This document shows positions 39,963-51,660 of a DNA stretch of 64,000 nucleotides, one piece after another (the first letter of the stretch is position 1; each line of letters opens with the position of its first letter). The notes below the pieces were generated by a model. The model saw only the letters and a list, made by a program, of their open reading frames with translations, ran no database searches and was not told the DNA's origin. Position numbers and translations under genes: made by a program. Origin of the DNA: Nymphalis io (taxonomy: Eukaryota > Arthropoda > Insecta > Lepidoptera > Nymphalidae); contig NC_065894.1 in assembly GCF_905147045.1 (NCBI RefSeq), positions 10,329,501 through 10,393,500 on the forward strand. Direction: 5' to 3'.

Positions 39963-42284
39963 ATGAATGATATAGTATTTATTGGCGATTGGATTAAAGA
40001 CAGAGTTTTGGGATCTGGAAGTTTTGGTATAGTAGTTCTTTGGAAACACAAAAATAATGAACAAAAATTGGCTATCAAGACCTGTAAATGGGGCGATGAG
40101 CTCACCGCCAAACACAGAGAAAGATGGACTAAGGAAGTCGAAATGCTGCAAATTTGTAACCATCCGAATATCGTGGGTACAAAAGAATTGCCTTCGGAAT
40201 TTGTCAACGGTCTAGCTCGCGCCAATCCCTCCAATTTACCTATTTTATGTATGGAATATTGTAGTGGTGGCGATTTGAGACAAGTATTAACGAGAGCTGA
40301 GGCATGCTGCGGACTAAAGGAAATACAAGTTCGTAAAATACTTAATGATATTGGTAGTGCGATGCGATTTCTTCATAATAATAAAATTACTCATCGTGAC
40401 CTTAAGCCGGAAAATATCGTGATGCATGTGGAGGATGTTGTAGGTATCGAACAAACCCCTAAAAAAGTGACATATAAAATAATTGATCTTGGCTATGCTA
40501 AAGAAATTGATTCAAATTCGATATGCGCTAGTTTTGTTGGCACCCTGCAATACTTGGCACCTGAGCTCTTTTACAGCAAGACTTACAGCAACTCTGTTGA
40601 CTATTGGTCATTAGGGCTACTAGCTTTTGAAATAATCTGTGGAACAAGACCATTTCTACCATTTAAAGCTCCAGTTGAATGGATGCCTTCTGTCAAAAAA
40701 AAAACACATGATAATATATGTGTATATGAAACCTTCCATGGTGATATATGTTACTCAAATGAGATATTTCCTGAAAACCATATATCAAAACCATTCAAGA
40801 CTTTAATTGAACAATGGTTAAAAATTGCATTAGAGTGGGATCCTAAAATGCGAGGAAGAAATGCTCCATCTAAAGTAACATTTGATATTCCTTCTGAAGA
40901 GAAAGGAAGTAATTCAGCAAGTAATATAATACTATTTACTTTACTTGAACAGATACTTGCAAAAAAAATTATCAAAATATTCTCTGTCACGACCATGTCT
41001 CAAGTGGCCTATGAAATTAATGAATCAACAACAATTTCGACTCTTAAGACTTGGATAAGTAAGGACGTTAATATTCCCACTGAAAACCAAATATTAATAT
41101 CACAAACATCTTATACTGATATTGATAATGAAGAGTTAGTCATGAAATATTGGAATGAAAACAAATCTGTTATGTTGTATGTTTATAATAAAAACCAAAT
41201 AATTGACAGTAGCTCTGCACCAAATGTACCCATAGCGGTCCAAAGGTGTTTAGAACACCACAAGGATTTATACAATTATAAAAATAGCCAAAATTTGTAT
41301 AGAAACGCTTTCTACTTTTTAATATCTCAAATGGACATTTACGAAGCTTTGATAAATGGATTATTCTCAAGAGCTGAATCACTGAAACAAGAAAGCAAAC
41401 AATTGCTTGTGAAACATAATTCAGTAGACAAGAACTTGGGCCAATTTCTGGCTAAAGTAGAATTCGTTATAAAAATGACTGAAGAAGGAAAAAAACATAT
41501 CGAGCACTTAAAAGAAAACGAATTAGGAACAAATTTCTTAGGTGGTTTTGATAAGATTTTTAAAGAAATTGATGGTTTATTAGAAAAGACACAAAAGTTA
41601 CAAAATGCCTGGTCACAGTTATCAATAAGAGTAAATTCCGCTGCAAGACGTAGCAATGACGGAATTTCGGCAGATCTCAACAACTTTGTAGCAAAATATA
41701 ATTATCAAAATGTGTTTTCTAATGCCTACAAAACATTTATTTCACATAAAAAAAGCGAATTTTATAATGGAAATAGAGAAAGAGAAAAACAGTGCCCAGA
41801 TATTGTCAGAGTTTGTTATGATATTTTGAAGCTAAGAAGTAAAATTTTGCAAGAGTTACAGCATCAACAGTTTATTTTAAAATTGAAAGATTTGAGTATA
41901 GAGTTTACCAAGATCTCAGACATTATAATAAATGCAACAGATAATGTTGAAAGATTAAGTACTGATTTGTCAAATTTAATGGATGAATTCACAAATTGTG
42001 TTTGGTCCACAATAAGTGTAGTTGCAAGAGATGCAGAGAACATAGCCAATCTTCCTTACAGTGTTGTTTCATTCCAAAAGAGAGATTTTAAAATAGGAGA
42101 ATCTATGTCTCGTCATTGTATGCCTATGGTACATAGAGAAGAAGATAATGTAAAGTCTTTGATTTCAGAGAGTTTGAATTTGAGACAAAACCACACAAAT
42201 CTTTGCGAAAAATTAAATTCACAAAAGAAAATGTTGCAGCAAACAATTTTTGATTTTGCATTTTTAAATGATACTTCACAATGA
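39963..42284 (+). CDS. ird5: I-kappa-B kinase subunit beta homologue (ird5-type)
   Basis: 773 aa, single exon. Serine/threonine kinase that in insects acts in the Imd immune pathway, phosphorylating the NF-kB factor Relish in a complex with the Kenny/NEMO subunit. Kinase domain about 8-310: glycine loop GSGSFG (17-22), Lys39 in LAIK, HRDLKPEN with Asp146, the IKK-type DLG (175-177) in place of DFG, and an activation loop SNSICASFVGT whose Ser186 and Ser190 align with human IKK-beta Ser177/Ser181. A ubiquitin-like domain follows at about 335-400 (IIKIFSVTTMSQVAYEI...LKTWISKD), then a long helical scaffold/dimerisation region. No obvious NEMO-binding motif at the C-terminus. AATAAA at 42734-42739 gives a 3' UTR of about 450 nt. 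The paralogous IKK-epsilon/TBK1 type is less likely because of the DLGYAKE and FVGTLQYLAPEL context. Confidence 0.93.
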   Translation: MNDIVFIGDWIKDRVLGSGSFGIVVLWKHKNNEQKLAIKTCKWGDELTAKHRERWTKEVEMLQICNHPNIVGTKELPSEFVNGLARANPSNLPILCMEYCSGGDLRQVLTRAEACCGLKEIQVRKILNDIGSAMRFLHNNKITHRDLKPENIVMHVEDVVGIEQTPKKVTYKIIDLGYAKEIDSNSICASFVGTLQYLAPELFYSKTYSNSVDYWSLGLLAFEIICGTRPFLPFKAPVEWMPSVKKKTHDNICVYETFHGDICYSNEIFPENHISKPFKTLIEQWLKIALEWDPKMRGRNAPSKVTFDIPSEEKGSNSASNIILFTLLEQILAKKIIKIFSVTTMSQVAYEINESTTISTLKTWISKDVNIPTENQILISQTSYTDIDNEELVMKYWNENKSVMLYVYNKNQIIDSSSAPNVPIAVQRCLEHHKDLYNYKNSQNLYRNAFYFLISQMDIYEALINGLFSRAESLKQESKQLLVKHNSVDKNLGQFLAKVEFVIKMTEEGKKHIEHLKENELGTNFLGGFDKIFKEIDGLLEKTQKLQNAWSQLSIRVNSAARRSNDGISADLNNFVAKYNYQNVFSNAYKTFISHKKSEFYNGNREREKQCPDIVRVCYDILKLRSKILQELQHQQFILKLKDLSIEFTKISDIIINATDNVERLSTDLSNLMDEFTNCVWSTISVVARDAENIANLPYSVVSFQKRDFKIGESMSRHCMPMVHREEDNVKSLISESLNLRQNHTNLCEKLNSQKKMLQQTIFDFAFLNDTSQ

Positions 42285-42809
42285 TCATGAAGTTGTTTCG
42301 ACTGTTAGTATAATACCCTGTATTATATTAACAATTATTATATATGTGTATTTAACCAATTTGAGATTTAGTTGATAGGAATATTTACTATGTTTTATGT
42401 GCAATATTAATTCTGTTAGTGTTAAAAATCAGAAAAATAATAATGTGCCTTATTTTTTGATAATTGCAAATTAATATGAGATACATAAATAATTATGAAT
42501 TTAATCATCATTATGTACTTAAAAAATTGTGTATTTTTCTGAAAGAAATCTTTTTTGTTTTAAATTTTTATGTTATGTACTGTAAAATTATAATTTTATA
42601 TTTAAATGAAGTCGTTTATTACATAACGAAATTTCGGTCTAGTCATGCGTACAAATATTGGTTATTTTTAAAATTATTATGTATTTAATTTTTTGGTCAA
42701 TATGTATTTCACATTAAAAGTAATATTTATATAAATAAACATTTTTTTAGAAGTAACATGTCTTTTTATAACCTCGGAAATTTATGAACTACATTATTAG
42801 TAAAGTTGA

Positions 42810-44615
42810 TTATTTAATTGAGTCAGAAACGCTAAATCCTGTAAATTGTTCAAGCCAACGATAAAAGTTATCTATGACATTTTTCAGCTTCTTTATATCT
42901 GCAGGTGTTTGAAGATACTCATCAGGTGCTAACCTCGGTTCCGGCATACCACTCACATGCAACCAAATTGCAAAAACAGCATCTTCATTATTAGCCATCT
43001 CTCGTCGGCATAGCTTCGCCGAGGTGACACAAATAGCGATAAGAGCACCCAAATTCCCAATCGTAACGGCCTTCGGTCTTTCCTTTCGGGCGGTTAAGAA
43101 ATAAAGTCGTAATAAATCCTCCGCACTTTTGGCCAAGGAAACCTTAAGACCGGCAACCAAATCTATATAAATTGATATGTCTTTTAGAGCTTGTCTTTCG
43201 TATTTATCTGTTTTGGATGGAACTATAGCTTCTTCTAAAGCGTAGTCTACTAACTCATCTGTATATTCGCCATAATCACCACGACAAACAAACCCAAAAA
43301 TACTACCAACATTGTATAACATAATTTTTTTGAAGTCCATTCCTTGAGCCCATACGGCACATTGTAATTTTGCTTTATTAACTCCGTCCGAAACTTCACC
43401 ACTTTCTATAACCGATAATATAGAATGTATTTGATTTTGACTGTAGGCTTGCAAAGGTAAAGGCATTACACAAACACCTCCCGATGCTCCTATTAACGTC
43501 ATCGTTGTGGAATTATGAGAAGTTCCTAAGTATGTATAGGAATCTGCTAAACAAGCGGCCTGCTCCATTATCTTGCCAACGTAACCTGTATCAAATCCGC
43601 CCGATAAAAAGTGAATTATAGGTGAACTTGTCAGCACGTTAGCTTTAACACTTACTAGACTTAGCAAGAGACTTATTTTAATATTCATAAAGGTATTTAA
43701 AGGACAAACGTGCAGTCCGATGCTAGAAGCGAGACAGTATATGAATTTCCAAGGAATACCTTTACAAGATTCATATAGTTGTCCTATATCTCGTGGAACA
43801 GGTGTCGTGACTGGTGCAGGTAAAATATGAGATTCTTCAATTGACCAGACAGCTATTAATTTCTTTAAAATAACAGCGTTGATAACATATTTTTTTCCAA
43901 TGTTTAGGTTTGGTATAAGATCATCGACGATAGTATAATTTTTAGGCAGTAAATCATTATTAAATTTAAAAGTAGCTTGGACCTGATCTCCACATCTCCG
44001 TAAACCGCTATTCTCAAAAAGAGTATTCTTGCATAGGTAACATTTTGGAGGAACCTTCGGAATGAAATGCATAATTACTTCGTTGCCTTCACATTCATCT
44101 GGGCATGACCACACTGTGTGATATACGTAATTCGTAGGCTTCGTAATATGGACAAGCAATCCATGTAAAGAAACTAAATTCTCGTACTGTCGATGTTTAT
44201 TCGTCAAGAAATAAGGCATACTTTTAAATCTAATATTGACGCCAACTTGTGTTGCGTGTATATTCTGTATCATGTCATTGTCTAAAGATTTCAGACACGC
44301 GAATAAAATTTCATTACAACACCGTTGCCACTTGAGCGGTTCTTTTATTAAAAAATCCCCTAAATCGGGGAATAAATCGAGTAAATCTATGACGTCGACT
44401 TGAAGTAAATATCTAAGCGGCGGAAATTTACGCAATGTTTTCTCATTCAAATCTTCTAGGAATGCTTCGCATAGGTTTTTCATGTCAGCTAAAAAACGCC
44501 TTTTTTCTAGATAAAGCAACATTTTCAAAATAAGTTTCATTTTGTGTAAATATTTTACTTGCCCAGCAGAACAGAGTAACAGACGCCGACTATAATATTT
44601 TCCCTCTAAAATCAA
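42810..44615 (-). CDS. MCMDC2: MCM domain-containing protein 2-like (MCMDC2)
   Basis: 601 aa, single exon, convergent with the IKK-beta gene (525 bp between stops). An MCM-related protein with a full N-terminal region, a zinc motif C-x3-C-x16-C-x2-C (C171, C175, C192, C195) and OB-type strands (VQATFKF), but a degenerate AAA+ region: no Walker A GxxGxGKS, with GASGGVCVMPL and LQCAVWAQG in its place. This matches MCMDC2, a meiosis factor promoting crossover formation in animals; in Drosophila the role is split between mei-217 and mei-218. It is expected to be nuclear, germline-expressed and without helicase activity. Start: the Met at 44615 is the first in frame; Met26 is a plausible alternative. 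Recognition is by domain pattern and remembered family layout, not by alignment. Confidence 0.75.
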   Translation of the reverse strand: MILEGKYYSRRLLLCSAGQVKYLHKMKLILKMLLYLEKRRFLADMKNLCEAFLEDLNEKTLRKFPPLRYLLQVDVIDLLDLFPDLGDFLIKEPLKWQRCCNEILFACLKSLDNDMIQNIHATQVGVNIRFKSMPYFLTNKHRQYENLVSLHGLLVHITKPTNYVYHTVWSCPDECEGNEVIMHFIPKVPPKCYLCKNTLFENSGLRRCGDQVQATFKFNNDLLPKNYTIVDDLIPNLNIGKKYVINAVILKKLIAVWSIEESHILPAPVTTPVPRDIGQLYESCKGIPWKFIYCLASSIGLHVCPLNTFMNIKISLLLSLVSVKANVLTSSPIIHFLSGGFDTGYVGKIMEQAACLADSYTYLGTSHNSTTMTLIGASGGVCVMPLPLQAYSQNQIHSILSVIESGEVSDGVNKAKLQCAVWAQGMDFKKIMLYNVGSIFGFVCRGDYGEYTDELVDYALEEAIVPSKTDKYERQALKDISIYIDLVAGLKVSLAKSAEDLLRLYFLTARKERPKAVTIGNLGALIAICVTSAKLCRREMANNEDAVFAIWLHVSGMPEPRLAPDEYLQTPADIKKLKNVIDNFYRWLEQFTGFSVSDSIK

Positions 44616-45717
44616 ACAATTTTTTTTAAATTATAAAACGAACCTAAGGTTGATGAAGTTATTTCTAATATTATTAGAGTATAAAATAATTAAAAGATAA
44701 AAAATAAAATTATATAGATAAAGAAATAATATAATTTCTGATAAAAATATAATAGCGTATATCAAAATGAATGTATGTGTGTATACGTTTATATTAATTT
44801 AACTAACTATCCACTTGGTCTTTTCGTTTATGATAAGTTATTAAATAAATGTACCTCGCTTATATTCGATACTTAATCTTTAATTTGCATTAGCGGTAGA
44901 ACTTAAATTATGAAGTCATTGCTACGGCACCTACGCTGACGGTATACTTAATGTGTTGGCCTACGCAATATTTGTAATACCGTGGTCTCTTTCAAGGTCA
45001 ATTAACAATTAGCTAACATTTGAGATTTCTTTTTAAACGGAAATGCCGATACCAATATGCAAATCTTTTCAAATGATCACCATCATAGCTTAGCGCCTTG
45101 TTCATTCATTGTGTCTAAGTATCTTCGCGTGATTAAGTGAATTAGATTAAGTATATAAATATATTATGTACTTTGTATTATATATTTTTTATTTAATCCA
45201 ATTTAAAGCAATTTTAAGGTTTATAAAAATCAAGTTACACGCATGATTTATCTCCTTAAACACTTGTTATCAATATGTTACAGTGTATGAGATAAATTGA
45301 TAGTAAGATTTGATATGAAGTACCTACCTACCAAACATTGTGAAACACTTACTATAAGAACATAGAATATTATTATAATCATTGAAATCGTGATAATATC
45401 CCACTATAAATTATATTCTGTAAAAGACTGAACTCAGATATTAAATGCACTTTAAACCATTAACGCCTACTTACATTAATTTAGATTTCTTGATGTTGTC
45501 ATCTTCGCTTAGGAATTTATAGCAAAAGGAAATGACAGCACAATTACATTAATGGTCAAGGTTGATTAATTTCATCAAAAAATAAACTTTACGGCTTTGC
45601 AAAACTGATAATAATAAATAAATACGATAAAAGATATCATTTTTTATTTCACCAATGAAGACATTAATTTCACAACCGTAAACATTACACAGCCTCCAAT
45701 TTTCATCACGAGTATAC
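44616..45717. other. Intergenic region between MCMDC2-like and bHLH genes
   Basis: AT-rich, no exon or repeat recognised. It must hold both promoters, since the two genes are divergently transcribed. Confidence 0.45.
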
Positions 45718-46266
45718 ATGAACGGAGCGGGGCAAGTGGGCGGAGTGAGCGTATTTTTTAAGTGGAATTCGGGCGCGGGCGTCGCGTGGGGCTCGCACTC
45801 GATGCCCGATCACGACAAGTATCAGCTGCGTCCGCGCACGGCGCGCTCCCGCGAGCCGCGTGCGCGCCGTACGCCACAGCCCCTCAGCAAATACAGGAGG
45901 AAAACAGCGAACGCACGGGAGAGGAGTAGAATGAGAGAGATAAACCGTGCTTTCGAAGCTCTGCGACGAGCAGTACCCGCTGCAGAAATAACTGGCACGC
46001 CCGTTCCTTGCGAGAAACTTACCAAAATCACGACTCTGCGATTGGCAATGCGATACATTACGGCGTTATCTTCTGCCTTAAGAGACTCGAGCCCCGAGAC
46101 TGATTCTTCTCGACCGGATCGGTGGCCCTCACCACTATGCTCGGAATTGTCAGAATTCTCAACTGAGCAGGAAACTCCGTCGGAATTCGCTGAGGACTCC
46201 TTGTCGCCATTTGACTCCTTTTTTGCGGAATTCGACTACGAGTACATTGACAGGACATTTTCGTGA
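45718..46266 (+). CDS. tx: Delilah/Taxi-like bHLH transcription factor
   Basis: 182 aa, single exon, GC-rich. A basic helix-loop-helix domain at about 58-121: basic region KYRRKTANARERSRM with the E-box-contacting Glu68, helix 1 REINRAFEALRRAVP, a loop with a Pro-Cys, and helix 2 KLTKITTLRLAMRYITALS. The block LSKYRRKTANARER is characteristic of Drosophila delilah (renamed taxi), which is active in tendon-like epidermal cells and wing tissue. An Arg/Pro-rich N-terminus and a Ser/Glu/Asp-rich acidic C-terminus flank it. Start: Met at 45718, with Met29 (45802) as alternative. An AATAAA at 46392-46397 fits a ~125-nt 3' UTR. It would bind E-boxes as a dimer, probably with Daughterless. Minus frames at 45822-46258 are shadows. 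Confidence 0.85.
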   Translation: MNGAGQVGGVSVFFKWNSGAGVAWGSHSMPDHDKYQLRPRTARSREPRARRTPQPLSKYRRKTANARERSRMREINRAFEALRRAVPAAEITGTPVPCEKLTKITTLRLAMRYITALSSALRDSSPETDSSRPDRWPSPLCSELSEFSTEQETPSEFAEDSLSPFDSFFAEFDYEYIDRTFS

Positions 46267-47211
46267 CAGTGAAGTGTTGGAATGTTCATTAGGTATTCCT
46301 CAATTCTCATTTTGCCATATTAATTATATTAATTAATTTTATAAATAGTTTATCGAGTGAGGTTTTTGAGATTTTATTTATTTGTTTTATTAATAAATTG
46401 TTTTTGTTAAATGGGACAATATTTTATTTAACGTTGGATCCCCAAAGAGTTAAAAATATAAATATCCTTAACTTAAATGTTATTTTAATATTTATTTCAC
46501 CATAGCTATTTTATTGACAGTCATATATTTACTTTAATTTCTTCACATAATATTTAATTTGGTATGGCTATAATCATATTTTATTTTTTGTTTTACTTTT
46601 AATGAAATATTGATGAACAATAAAAAATATTTTAATGTGCATTGTAAAATAAAATATATAATATTTTAAAAGCTTTAAATAACACTATTAAATAAGCCTT
46701 GTACTTGAATATTTAAATAAAAATGAAATAAAGAAAATCTATTTAACATTACAATTATAAGGACTTTTTGCCTTTATTTAAAAATGAATAAACGAAATAT
46801 TTAAAAATTTATTACAATGTATAACATTATGTATTATTAAATGTGTATATGTTTTGATCGTGACACTTCTATGTGCGTAAGTATGTACTTACGTACGTTA
46901 TTGCTCCTTCGTGCATTTCATTAATTGTATACTAAATACCCTCGCGATTTAGTTATATTTAGTTATTAATACATAAATGTTACATAAAAATCAATTCAGC
47001 CTTCAATGACCCACAAAACAGACACATGAAATCATTTGCCTCTATTGGATAGGTAAGTTTTTCTTTGTTTTTTTTTGGTCATTATTTCTTCTTTATATAA
47101 AGAAACTATTATAATGAAAAAAAAACATTTAATAAAAAATACAGAATCGCCTACTTTTCTGTTAAAATTTTTGGTATCTAAAATGTTAAGTAGGTATATA
47201 AATGGTTAGCC
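46267..47211. other. AT-rich non-coding region
   Basis: 3' UTR of the bHLH gene at the start, then nothing recognisable. Confidence 0.5.
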
Positions 47212-47300
47212 AACGTCGTCGCGTTTGGACTCTACTACCACTTACCATCAGGTGGAGTAGAGTCATTTGCCATCCCGGACATATATATAAAAAAAAAAGA
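47212..47300 (+). mobile_element. CR1-like LINE 3' end fragment
   Basis: Same terminal segment as at 11.6-11.7 kb: 'cgtcgtcgcgtttggactc', 'taccatcaggtggagtagag', 'tcatttgccatcccgg', then 'acatatatataaaa' and an A-run. Confidence 0.75.
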
Positions 47301-47732
47301 AAATATTGACATTAAAAACTATTTCTAAATGCAATATACGACTAAAGTCGATATGTGATACAGTTAAAAAATATAATTTAAGTCCAAATATAAAGCATAC
47401 TGCTCATTGTAAAAGCTATTACTAATATTATTAAAAATTTATTAGCTATTAATTGGATTAAACACTAAACAAAAAACTGAAATTTCTTATAATGTGCCAT
47501 ATTTATATTAAATTAGCTAGTAATAATATATTATTTGTTGCTTAACCGCGGTAACCTCAGGAATTCAGGATAATTAAAAAAAAAAGTTTTTAATAGCCCA
47601 ATTTATTGAGAAATATATAAAATATGTACAATTTTTACATTAATATATGACCCACAGGGTCGAAGAAGTGACGTTTAGCGCTAAGAAAACAGTGTGAAGC
47701 AGCTCGTTTTATTATAAATTTTATTATAATAT

Positions 47733-48006
47733 TTGAGCCGGTTGGCGTGGTTGGTGGATGCCTTTCACGCCGACGGTTGTGGGTTCGTTTCCCACCCAGG
47801 ACAGATATTTGTGTGCATGAACATGTCTGTTTGTCCTGAGTCTAGGTGTAATTATCTATATAAGTATGTATTTACAAAAGAAAAATAGTATATGTAGTAT
47901 ATCAGTTGTCTGGTTTCCATAGTACAAGCTTTGTACAAGCTTAGTTTGGGATCAGATGGCCCTGTGTGAAAAATGTCCCAGGATATTATTATCCCAGGAT
48001 ATTATG
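47733..48006 (+). mobile_element. SINE2 copy, full length
   Basis: Head 'gagccggttggcgtggttggtgg', box B 'gggttcgtttccc', body with 'gtacaagctttgtacaagctt', ending in a duplicated 'cccaggatattatt' tail. About 90 percent alike by eye to the copy at 33.5-33.7 kb. Confidence 0.85.
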
Positions 48007-48180
48007 AGTAGGTACTCGTTCAACGGTTGTGTTTTGAAAACATTGTTAATTATAATGTGTATTAGAGCTATTTTCAATTAAATATTTTGATAGTCTGGAT
48101 TTTATTTAAACCTTGAATGAGTTTACATTTTTTACATAGGGTGGTAAATTGTTATATAGTTGTGCGGTCGCGTAATCTTA

Positions 48181-48604
48181 ACCGAGATGGCCCAGTGGTA
48201 AGAACGCGTGAATCTTTACCGACGATCGTGGGTTCAAACCCGGGCAAGCACCACTGAATTTTCATGTGCTTAATTTGTGATTATAATTCATCTCGTGCTT
48301 TATGGTGAGGGAAAACGTCGTGAGGAAATCTGCATGTGCCGGTTGGCGTGGTTGGTGGATTCCTTTCACGCCGACGGTTGTGGGTTCGATTCCCACCCAG
48401 GACAGATATTTGTGTGCATGAACATGTCTGTTTGTCCTGAGTCTAGGTGTAAATATCTATATTTCACTGAAATTCTGGCAAATGTGTATTCCACCAACCT
48501 GCACTGGAGCAGCGTGGTGGAATAAGCTCCAAACCTTCTCCTCAAAAAAAGGGAGAGGAGGCCTTTATCCCAGCAGTGGGACAATCACAGGCTGTTACGG
48601 ACGG
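48181..48604 (+). mobile_element. Mosaic SINE: SINE1 head, SINE2 head, SINE1 3' part
   Basis: 48181-48337 is the SINE1 5' half (box A and box B intact). 48338-48462 is the first ~125 nt of SINE2, again with box A/B. From about 48463 SINE1 resumes ('ttcactgaaattctgg') and runs to its normal 3' end. Only about 5 nt of SINE1 are missing at the junction, and there is no target duplication around the SINE2 segment. The open frames here are translations of repeats. Confidence 0.85.
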
Positions 48605-48605
48605 A

Positions 48606-48812
48606 TACGGTAATCTTAACAGATGATCGTGGGTTCAAAACCGGGCAAGCATGTGTCAAAACATGCATGTGCCTAATTTCACTGAAATTCTGCCTCATGT
48701 GTATTTCACCAACATGCATTAGATTAGCGTGGTGGAATAAGCTCAAAACCTTCTCAAAAAAAGGAAAGGAGGCCTTAGCCCAGCAGTGGGACATGCGCAG
48801 GCTGCTACTTTA
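48606..48812 (+). mobile_element. SINE1 copy with internal deletion
   Basis: Starts at 'acggtaatcttaac', keeps box B ('gggttcaaaaccggg'), jumps from 'gcaagcatgtgtc' to 'aacatgcatgtgcctaatttcac', then continues to the normal 3' end 'cgcaggctgctac'. In tandem with the mosaic SINE just upstream. Confidence 0.8.
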
Positions 48813-49767
48813 ATATTATGTTGCTCGGCCAAAGAACTAAGAAGAATTTCGCAATAGTTTTTTGTTATTTACTATATTTTGGTTCAGACTACATTAAGTA
48901 TAGTAAAATCAATCATATCGTTCATCAAAATCAGTTAAAATAAGTTTCTCTGTTATACTTTTGTCTGGTGCTTTAACAAAACATTACTTACGAACACAAT
49001 AATGTAATAAGTATCATTATAAGATGAATTGATTCAAAATTGGCATTGCTCAATAGTCTCAGTGTAGTGATGCGAAACGCGACCAGTAAATAAGGAAGCG
49101 TGGGCAATGTACTACTACACGGTTCCACCTGGAGACACGCGTCACGGAAGATAAAACCATGTCGTAATAAGCAGTCGGGCCCACGCATTGATCTCTCATT
49201 GTATTGTCGATTGATAGGAAGATTAATGCAATCGCCTTTTTATTGTAGTTTGTTATTTAACTACAGCTATATATGTACATATATGTATATAATAAAGACA
49301 GAGAAAATGTAAATCTATTTAATTATAATACTTTAAAAATTCAAATTTATAAGCACGTCGTGTTTTCTTTTTGATTTTAACACAAATCGAAATTTAAAAT
49401 TAATTTACGTTAAACCCATTTTGCTTATAATAAGCCACTGCACCTAACTCAAAATACCGATGCAATATAATAAAATAAAACGTTTTTAATCTGTGACGAT
49501 AATGCCAATGTGTGAAGACGAATGATACACAAAGATTTATCAAATTTATTAAAATATAGATCTCTCATGTTTTCTCATTGATATTAAAAATAAAATTATT
49601 AACAATTGTAATTTTTTTAATACTTTATTAAGAAATATAGAAAAAAATATATATAAAAAACGAACACTACATACCGAGCCACTATTCTTTTTTTAAATAA
49701 ATTAATCTGTTAATTTATGGGTAACATTCATGTTTAAATCTTCATTATTTTTATTTTTTAACCTCAT

Positions 49768-49952
49768 TAAACCGACATGGTCCAGTGAATAGAACATGGG
49801 GAATTTGACCAGGCATTGCGGGTTAAAATCTCAGAATGCACCGCTGAATTTTTATGTGCTTAGTTTATATAGATCATATCTTGCTTGGCGATGAGCATAG
49901 TGATGAAACCTGCGTGATAAAATAACAGTTAGATATTTACAAGCTGTTACTA
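49768..49952 (+). mobile_element. SINE1 copy, decayed
   Basis: 'ccgacatggtccagtgaatagaac', 'gcgggttaaaatctcag', 'ctgaatttttatgtgctta', 'tgatgaaacctgcgtg' and 'acaagctgttac' keep the family order. The 3' middle is deleted. Confidence 0.7.
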
Positions 49953-51389
49953 TATATCTCTGATGTAGTGCATAATCGCATTTTGTTATATAATATAATT
50001 ATCGAAGAACGAAAATTAAAAAGAAGAAGAAAACGTTAGAGATTTGAATTGATTCCCGTGAAGAGCCGAAGAAAAATTGTCATGGTATCTTACCACGAAC
50101 CTCAAGACATGATTTCCGAAGGACCTATAACAGAAATGAATAAAAAACAGGATATTAAAAAAATATGATGATGAAGACGGGCCAAAATAAATAGGATAAG
50201 GGCGAGCGAATTAATATATTATTGTGATGTTTGATAAATACCCTAGGATGTAGGATGATCATCGTTGGAGTAAATCTCGATACTTATTTAGCTACTTTTC
50301 TGAATTTATACCTTCATATGTATGTACATAATGAAATGAAATAAGATTAATAATAAAGAGGTTTCACGGTAGACAGTTATTTAGTGGTTTAATAACTAGA
50401 ATTTCAACGCTAGTTTTATTTCTTTATGTACATCAGTTGTTGACAAAAGTAATACCCACACCCTGAATCTTCTGATACTGATCTTTCCACGCATTGGCCA
50501 ATCTCAAACCAGTTGCGTTTATTATTAGTGTACAGTGAGCAACATAATTATTCGACTCGTGTCAAGCTAAGATAGAATCAACACTCCTTCTGGGTTTACT
50601 TGAAAAAAATGCAAATCTTATGCAATGCTCGTATCATGCAATAAAGATCCAAGCGGTATCCCAGCGCTTGCCCGTTTTGGTTTAAGCGGATTGCTTTCCC
50701 GCCAAATACGGCCGCCATGACAGTTCATTGAATTATGTGATTAAATGACATGACATATGAGTTACTGGCCGCGAAACTTTTTTGGGCGCGGACAGTTATA
50801 CATGAAGCTGTCCATCTTATTATGATTTTTATAAAGCGTGTTGATTGCATTATTTGTGGGGTAACATTTCATGTATTTTAGGAGACTACAAAAAGATTCG
50901 GATACTTTATATATTTAGTGCAGGAACGCAACCATTAATATCACGGTCAACCAGTGTTTACTAAAAAATCAACATCAACGATGTATTCGGGACTACGTAC
51001 TTAAGTTATCTGTGCAAATTCAATGTGCACCAAGGAACGATGACTGCTACTTTAAATAAAACATAAAAGCGACAAAATTTATGAAATGCATTCACATTTA
51101 TTTGCCATTCTGATTGCAACAAGAAGTAATGGGATCGCGTGGGTAAACCGCTTCGTCAAGGAAAAATACGTTTAAAAGTGTTTTTAAATATGCGCATACT
51201 TTTGTGGGACTTTTGAATATAAAACTCGTATTTCATTGTTCATTCATCGCTTTTAAATTTTCTTTATTACAAAAAAAAACAAACTAAATATATCATTCGG
51301 ATACTTTAATATATATTAAGATCTGCCATCTCACCGATTCTAAAATATATTATGTAAGTTTTTTAAAAAAAGTTGTATTTTACTGATAG
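49953..51389. other. AT-rich non-coding region
   Basis: No supported gene or repeat. Confidence 0.5.
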
Positions 51390-51660
51390 TAGGGCTTTGT
51401 CCAAGCTTGTCTGGGTAGGTACCACCCACTCATCAGACATTCTACCTCAAAACAGCAGTAATTGGCATTGTTGTGTTCCGTTTTAAAGGGTGAGTGAGCC
51501 AATATAATTACAGGCACAAGGCAAATAACATCTTAGTTTCCAAGGTTGGTGGCGCATTGGCGATGTAAGCAATGGTTAACATTTTACAATGGCAATGTCT
51601 ATGGGCGTTGGTGACCACTTACAATCAAGTGGCTCATATGCTCGTCCGCCTTACTATACT
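51390..51660 (+). repeat. Dispersed repeat R, near full length
   Basis: The reference copy for the family here: 'tagggctttgtccaagc', 'tgggtaggtaccacccact', 'ggtgagtgagccaat', 'ttggtggcgcattggcgatg', 'gtgaccacttacaatcaag', 'atgctcgtccgcc'. Confidence 0.85.

Noticed and set aside
45822..46258. Minus-strand frames opposite the bHLH gene
   Set aside because: Shadow frames of a GC-rich coding region.
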